This document shows, in pieces, positions 61,071 through 64,000 of a DNA stretch of 64,000 bases. The notes under the pieces are model-generated. The model was given only the letters and a program-made list of their open reading frames with translations, ran no database searches and had not been told where the DNA came from. Origin of the DNA: Gp6-AA40 sp035649635 (GTDB lineage Bacteria > Acidobacteriota > Vicinamibacteria > Vicinamibacterales > UBA2999); NCBI GenBank assembly GCA_035649635.1, contig DASRJE010000055.1, forward strand, positions 1 to 64,000. Reading direction: 5' to 3'. Every line of letters starts with the position of its first letter. Position 1 is the first letter of the stretch. The position numbers and the translations under genes were made by a program.

Positions 61071-63031
61071 CGGGCGCAGGGGGCGCCGGAAAGACGCGCC
61101 TGGCCGTGCGCCTTGCGTATGACGTCATCGACGAATTCCCGGACGGCGTGTGGCTGGCCGATCTGTCGCCCCTCACGACGCCCGATCTGGTGGCGCTGAC
61201 AGTCGCGACCGCCGTCGGCGTCCGAGAAGGCCCGCAGAGATCGATACGCGACGCGCTTCTCGACAATCTGCGCCCTCGCAAGCTCCTGCTCGTACTGGAC
61301 AACTGCGAGCACCTGATCGATGCCTGTGCCGAGCTCGCAGAGACGCTGCTCCGGGGCGTGCCGGATCTGCGGATTGTCGTGACGAGCCGTGAAGCGCTGG
61401 GAGTGCCCGGCGAGACCGTCACTCGCGTCCCCTCGCTCTCGCTGCCTGAGGAGACGGCGTCCCTTCGCCCAGAATCGCTCGTTGACGCCGAGGGCACACG
61501 GCTCTTCCTCGAGCGTGCGAGCGCCATCGACCCGGCATTCCACGCGACTTCCGAGAACGCGGGCACGATCGCGCGGATCTGCCGGCGTCTCGATGGGATG
61601 CCACTCGCAATCGAGCTGGCCGCTGCCCGTGTCGTCGTCCTGTCACTGGAGCAGATCGACGCGAGGTTGCAGGACCGATTCCGCCTGCTCACCGGCGGCA
61701 TGCGGACGGCGGTGGCCCGACAGCGGACGCTCGAAGCGACCGTGGACTGGAGCTACCAGCTGTTGTCGGATGACGAACGGCACCTGCTCTGCCGCTTGTC
61801 CGTGTTCCCAGCCGGGTGGACGCTCGAGGCCGCCGAGAAAGTCTGTGGTGGTGATGGGGTCGACGCTAGCGACACACTCGACCTCTTGTCGAAGCTGGTC
61901 AGCAAATCCCTCGTCAGTGTCGAGAACGATGTCGCCGGTCAGCGGCGGTACCGCTTCCTCGAGACGATCCGCCAGTACGCGCGCGAACGGCTCATACAGG
62001 GGGGCGCCGCCGACCGGCCGCGCGAGCGGCATTTCGAATACTTCTTCAACGAGTTCCGCGGGGTATTGCACATCCTCCGCCACCATGGTCAGCTGCAGTG
62101 TCTCCGGCGAATCCAGATAGAACTGGAGAACGTCCGCGCGGCGCTCGAATGGGCGTTGACGTCGGCGTCCCTCGCCGAGAAGGGACTCGAACTTGCCGGC
62201 GCGCTGTTTTGGTTCTGGACGAAGCGCGGTCAGTTCGAGGAGGGAAGGCAGTGGCTCGAACGGGCGCTCGCAGCGGCTGGTCACGCGCCGCCTGCGCTGC
62301 GGGCGCGGGCGCTCATCGGTTTGGCCTCCATGCATCACTTCCAGGGGCATCACGTCGAAGTTGGAGTATGCGGTGCCAAGGCGCTGTCGTTGGGCCGTGA
62401 GGCGGGTGATGCATGGGCCGTCTCGTTCGCGCTGTTTTTTCAGGCACTCGCCGCGGTTGAACTGGGCGACCACGAGGAGGCTGCCGCGCGTTCTCTGGAG
62501 GCGCGAGACGCGGCCAATGCCACCGACGAGGTACAGCGTGCCGGCCCTCTGATGATCCTTGCCAACATCGCTGTCTCGAACGGCGACAACGACCGGGCGC
62601 AGCCGCTCTACGACGAATCGATCGAGGTACTTCGGCGTGCCGGAGAAACATGGGGCCTGGGCATTCTGCTTGCGGTGGCCGCGGGCCTGCGTATCGTGCG
62701 GCAGGACTTCGACGAAGCGCGCGCGCAGGCATCCGAAGCACTGGCGCTCTGTCAGGAGTTCGACGATCCACGCGGGATCGCTTGGAGTCTCGACGTGTTC
62801 GCGGGGCTGCTGGCCGCCGAAGGCCACGCCGACAGAGCGGCCCGATTATGGGGCGCCTCAGATGCGCTGCTCCAACGGATGGGCGGTTCGCTGAACCCTA
62901 CTGTCGCGTGGATCCGGGATCGCTACTTCGAGCCCGTGAAGATGTCCCTCGGTCCCGGATCATTCGAGACGGCCCGTGCCGAGGGACGCGCGATGTCGCC
63001 CGCGCAGGCGGTCGCTCTCGCACGGCAATAG
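60857..63031 (+). CDS. STAND ATPase/TPR part of the PknK-like protein
   Basis: True similarity begins about 60960 (RPRHNLPAELTGFVGRRKELAQLQSML). P-loop in LTGAGGAGKTRLAVRLA, Walker B LLLVLDNCEHL, TSREAL, GMPLAIELAAARV and a winged-helix stretch (TLEATVDWSYQLLSDDERHLLCRLSVF) are followed by TPR helices to the end. It normally follows the kinase in one chain: kinase senses, ATPase switches, TPR binds partners. One inserted C in the joint would restore a 980-residue protein. No independent start or ribosome site is convincing. Confidence 0.8.
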   Translation: MPRETAGSPLPKRAGAGDRSPGSAAREPRRCGGPPERPRHNLPAELTGFVGRRKELAQLQSMLASSRLVSLTGAGGAGKTRLAVRLAYDVIDEFPDGVWLADLSPLTTPDLVALTVATAVGVREGPQRSIRDALLDNLRPRKLLLVLDNCEHLIDACAELAETLLRGVPDLRIVVTSREALGVPGETVTRVPSLSLPEETASLRPESLVDAEGTRLFLERASAIDPAFHATSENAGTIARICRRLDGMPLAIELAAARVVVLSLEQIDARLQDRFRLLTGGMRTAVARQRTLEATVDWSYQLLSDDERHLLCRLSVFPAGWTLEAAEKVCGGDGVDASDTLDLLSKLVSKSLVSVENDVAGQRRYRFLETIRQYARERLIQGGAADRPRERHFEYFFNEFRGVLHILRHHGQLQCLRRIQIELENVRAALEWALTSASLAEKGLELAGALFWFWTKRGQFEEGRQWLERALAAAGHAPPALRARALIGLASMHHFQGHHVEVGVCGAKALSLGREAGDAWAVSFALFFQALAAVELGDHEEAAARSLEARDAANATDEVQRAGPLMILANIAVSNGDNDRAQPLYDESIEVLRRAGETWGLGILLAVAAGLRIVRQDFDEARAQASEALALCQEFDDPRGIAWSLDVFAGLLAAEGHADRAARLWGASDALLQRMGGSLNPTVAWIRDRYFEPVKMSLGPGSFETARAEGRAMSPAQAVALARQ

Positions 63032-63101
63032 AGCTTTTGCTCCACTGAGTGATTGCAGCGCGGCCGAATCGAGCGACCCCGCTCAGGCGCCGACTCGAGG
63101 A

Positions 63102-64000
63102 TTACGATCGCGGCAGCGTCTCCAACGCCACCGCCTCACGCAATGCCTCTGTTCTTCCCGCGAAGAGCTCGAGCGTCCGCACGTCCTGCGCGAGCCGCTC
63201 GATGATGTGACCGCGGCGAAACGAATCAGCCCCGACGACCTGTGTGGCTCTCGCAACCGCGCGCTGCGTCGCTTCCGTGGCCGCGAGTTTGGCCATCGAC
63301 GCCTCCGCCAAAGACAGCTCGCGAGCGGCGGCGGCCTTCCACGTCAACAGCATCGCGGCATCAAGCTCGGTCGCGGCATCGGCGAGCAATCCCTGCACGG
63401 TCTGTTCGCCACCCGCTCCATGTCCGGTATGTCCGTGTGCAGCCACGAGGGCCTCGTGAAGGGCGCGGCGCCCCATGCCGAGGCCTGCTGCTGCAAGCAG
63501 AATGCGCACGCGCGACATGAACGGCATCGTCGGACCGACGCCGACGAACGGCGCGCCGTCGAGCCGGACGTGACCGCACACGAGCCCGCCAAGCGCTGCG
63601 GTATCAACCGGCTCCTGCAACACACCCGGCGCATTGAGCAGGACCGCCGCAGCCGCGAGACTGTCCCCCGATCGCACTCCGAGCACTGCGACGCCGAGCG
63701 GCGTCAACGGTGTGACCCAGGCCGCGCGCCCCGACAGCCGCCCGTTCTCTTCGATCGGCACGTCGTCTGATGAGAGCGCGATCGCGCCGACCGCTTCTCC
63801 GCGATAGAGATCCGAGAATCTGGTGTCACCGTGGAGTCCCGCTGACACGCCGGTATGAAGCGCCAGTGACACGCCGGCAGAGGACGTTTCGTACGCCAGC
63901 GCCTCGACCGCGACCACCGTCGCGAGCAGATCGGGTTGCGACTCGATCAACCCGGCCGCGGCGGCGGCGCGAATGACGTCGCCGGCAGCGGCATCCGGTG
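63102..64000 (-). CDS. acyl-CoA dehydrogenase-like protein, partial
   Basis: The frame runs off the right edge; about 299 residues are visible. Middle region with LSSDDVPIEENGRLSGRAAWVTP and PFVGVGPTMPFMSRVRILLAAAGLGMGRRALHEAL resembles the acyl-CoA dehydrogenase central and C-terminal domains. ELDAAMLLTWKAAAARELSLAEASMAKLAATEATQRAVARATQVVGADSF follows. The usual C-terminal catalytic loop (YEGTSE) is absent; GHIIERLAQDVRTLELFAG replaces it. It may be a non-canonical or non-dehydrogenating member. Convergent with the PknK-like gene. Confidence 0.65.
   Translation of the reverse strand, partial: PDAAAGDVIRAAAAAGLIESQPDLLATVVAVEALAYETSSAGVSLALHTGVSAGLHGDTRFSDLYRGEAVGAIALSSDDVPIEENGRLSGRAAWVTPLTPLGVAVLGVRSGDSLAAAAVLLNAPGVLQEPVDTAALGGLVCGHVRLDGAPFVGVGPTMPFMSRVRILLAAAGLGMGRRALHEALVAAHGHTGHGAGGEQTVQGLLADAATELDAAMLLTWKAAAARELSLAEASMAKLAATEATQRAVARATQVVGADSFRRGHIIERLAQDVRTLELFAGRTEALREAVALETLPRS

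Overview
The window is a GC-rich chromosomal segment, most likely from an acidobacterium and probably the Vicinamibacteria side of the phylum. The pointers are two proteins of the VWFA-related acidobacterial type, two DUF6152 proteins, a DUF2934 protein, eroded ADOP-type permease DNA, a DUF6677-like protein, a kinase N-terminus of acidobacterial style, and a complete methylmalonyl-CoA branch. It encodes Gram-negative envelope functions (LolCD, Lnt, outer-membrane barrels, TonB-like and PEGA proteins). I see no rRNA, tRNA, CRISPR array, prophage or insertion sequence.

Layout. 1-4.7 kb: tail of an alpha/beta hydrolase, lolD-lolC, and a PEGA/TonB-like pair. 4.7-9.7 kb: a minus-strand run (VWA protein, DUF2085, DUF6677-like, two small membrane proteins, ribH, nusB, lysS). 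10-13 kb: DUF6152 and Ig-like secreted proteins, then a divergent guaB homologue. 13-18.5 kb: adenosine-kinase-like gene, mtnP, an epimerase/metallo-hydrolase fusion, meaB and an acyl-CoA dehydrogenase. 18.5-23.4 kb: barrel protein, two paralogous secreted proteins, hemW, a DnaC-like ATPase, a secreted protein. 23.5-27.2 kb: dnaK-dnaJ-hspR with a strong dnaK promoter. 27.3-30.9 kb: a class A penicillin-binding protein and a tandem pair of 72-residue membrane-protein cassettes embedded in permease relics. 30.9-36.6 kb: prfB (with its programmed frameshift), lnt, a SPOR protein and a TPR protein. 36.8-42.2 kb: argS, a glutamine amidotransferase, a serine hydrolase, DUF6152, DUF2934. 42.2-51.8 kb: one long minus-strand run from methylmalonyl-CoA mutase through a response regulator, valS, nadC, birA to a TrmA-type RNA methyltransferase. 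51.9-58.9 kb: glutamate dehydrogenase, a large VWA protein, acyl-CoA dehydrogenase, asd, DUF481. 58.9-64 kb: a decayed kinase region, a PknK-like kinase/STAND ATPase split by a frameshift, and an acyl-CoA dehydrogenase running off the edge.

Functional links. MeaB, the epimerase fusion, mutase large subunit and B12 subunit together make the propionate/branched-chain route to succinyl-CoA, fed by several acyl-CoA dehydrogenases. The rest is housekeeping: chaperones, tRNA charging, NAD, riboflavin, biotin and purine metabolism, and lipoprotein maturation and export.

The most unusual content lies between genes. Many gaps hold either a palindromic REP-like hairpin (several families, many with a GTAG/CTAC foot) or a degenerate tandem array of 7- or 8-base units, often folded back on itself. 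These elements repeatedly supply the stop codon, start codon, ribosome-binding site or C-terminal residues of the adjoining genes. The tandem small-membrane-protein cassettes at 29.7-30.7 kb, each with its own promoter and a conserved leader able to mask the Shine-Dalgarno, are the best candidate for an undescribed regulated system.
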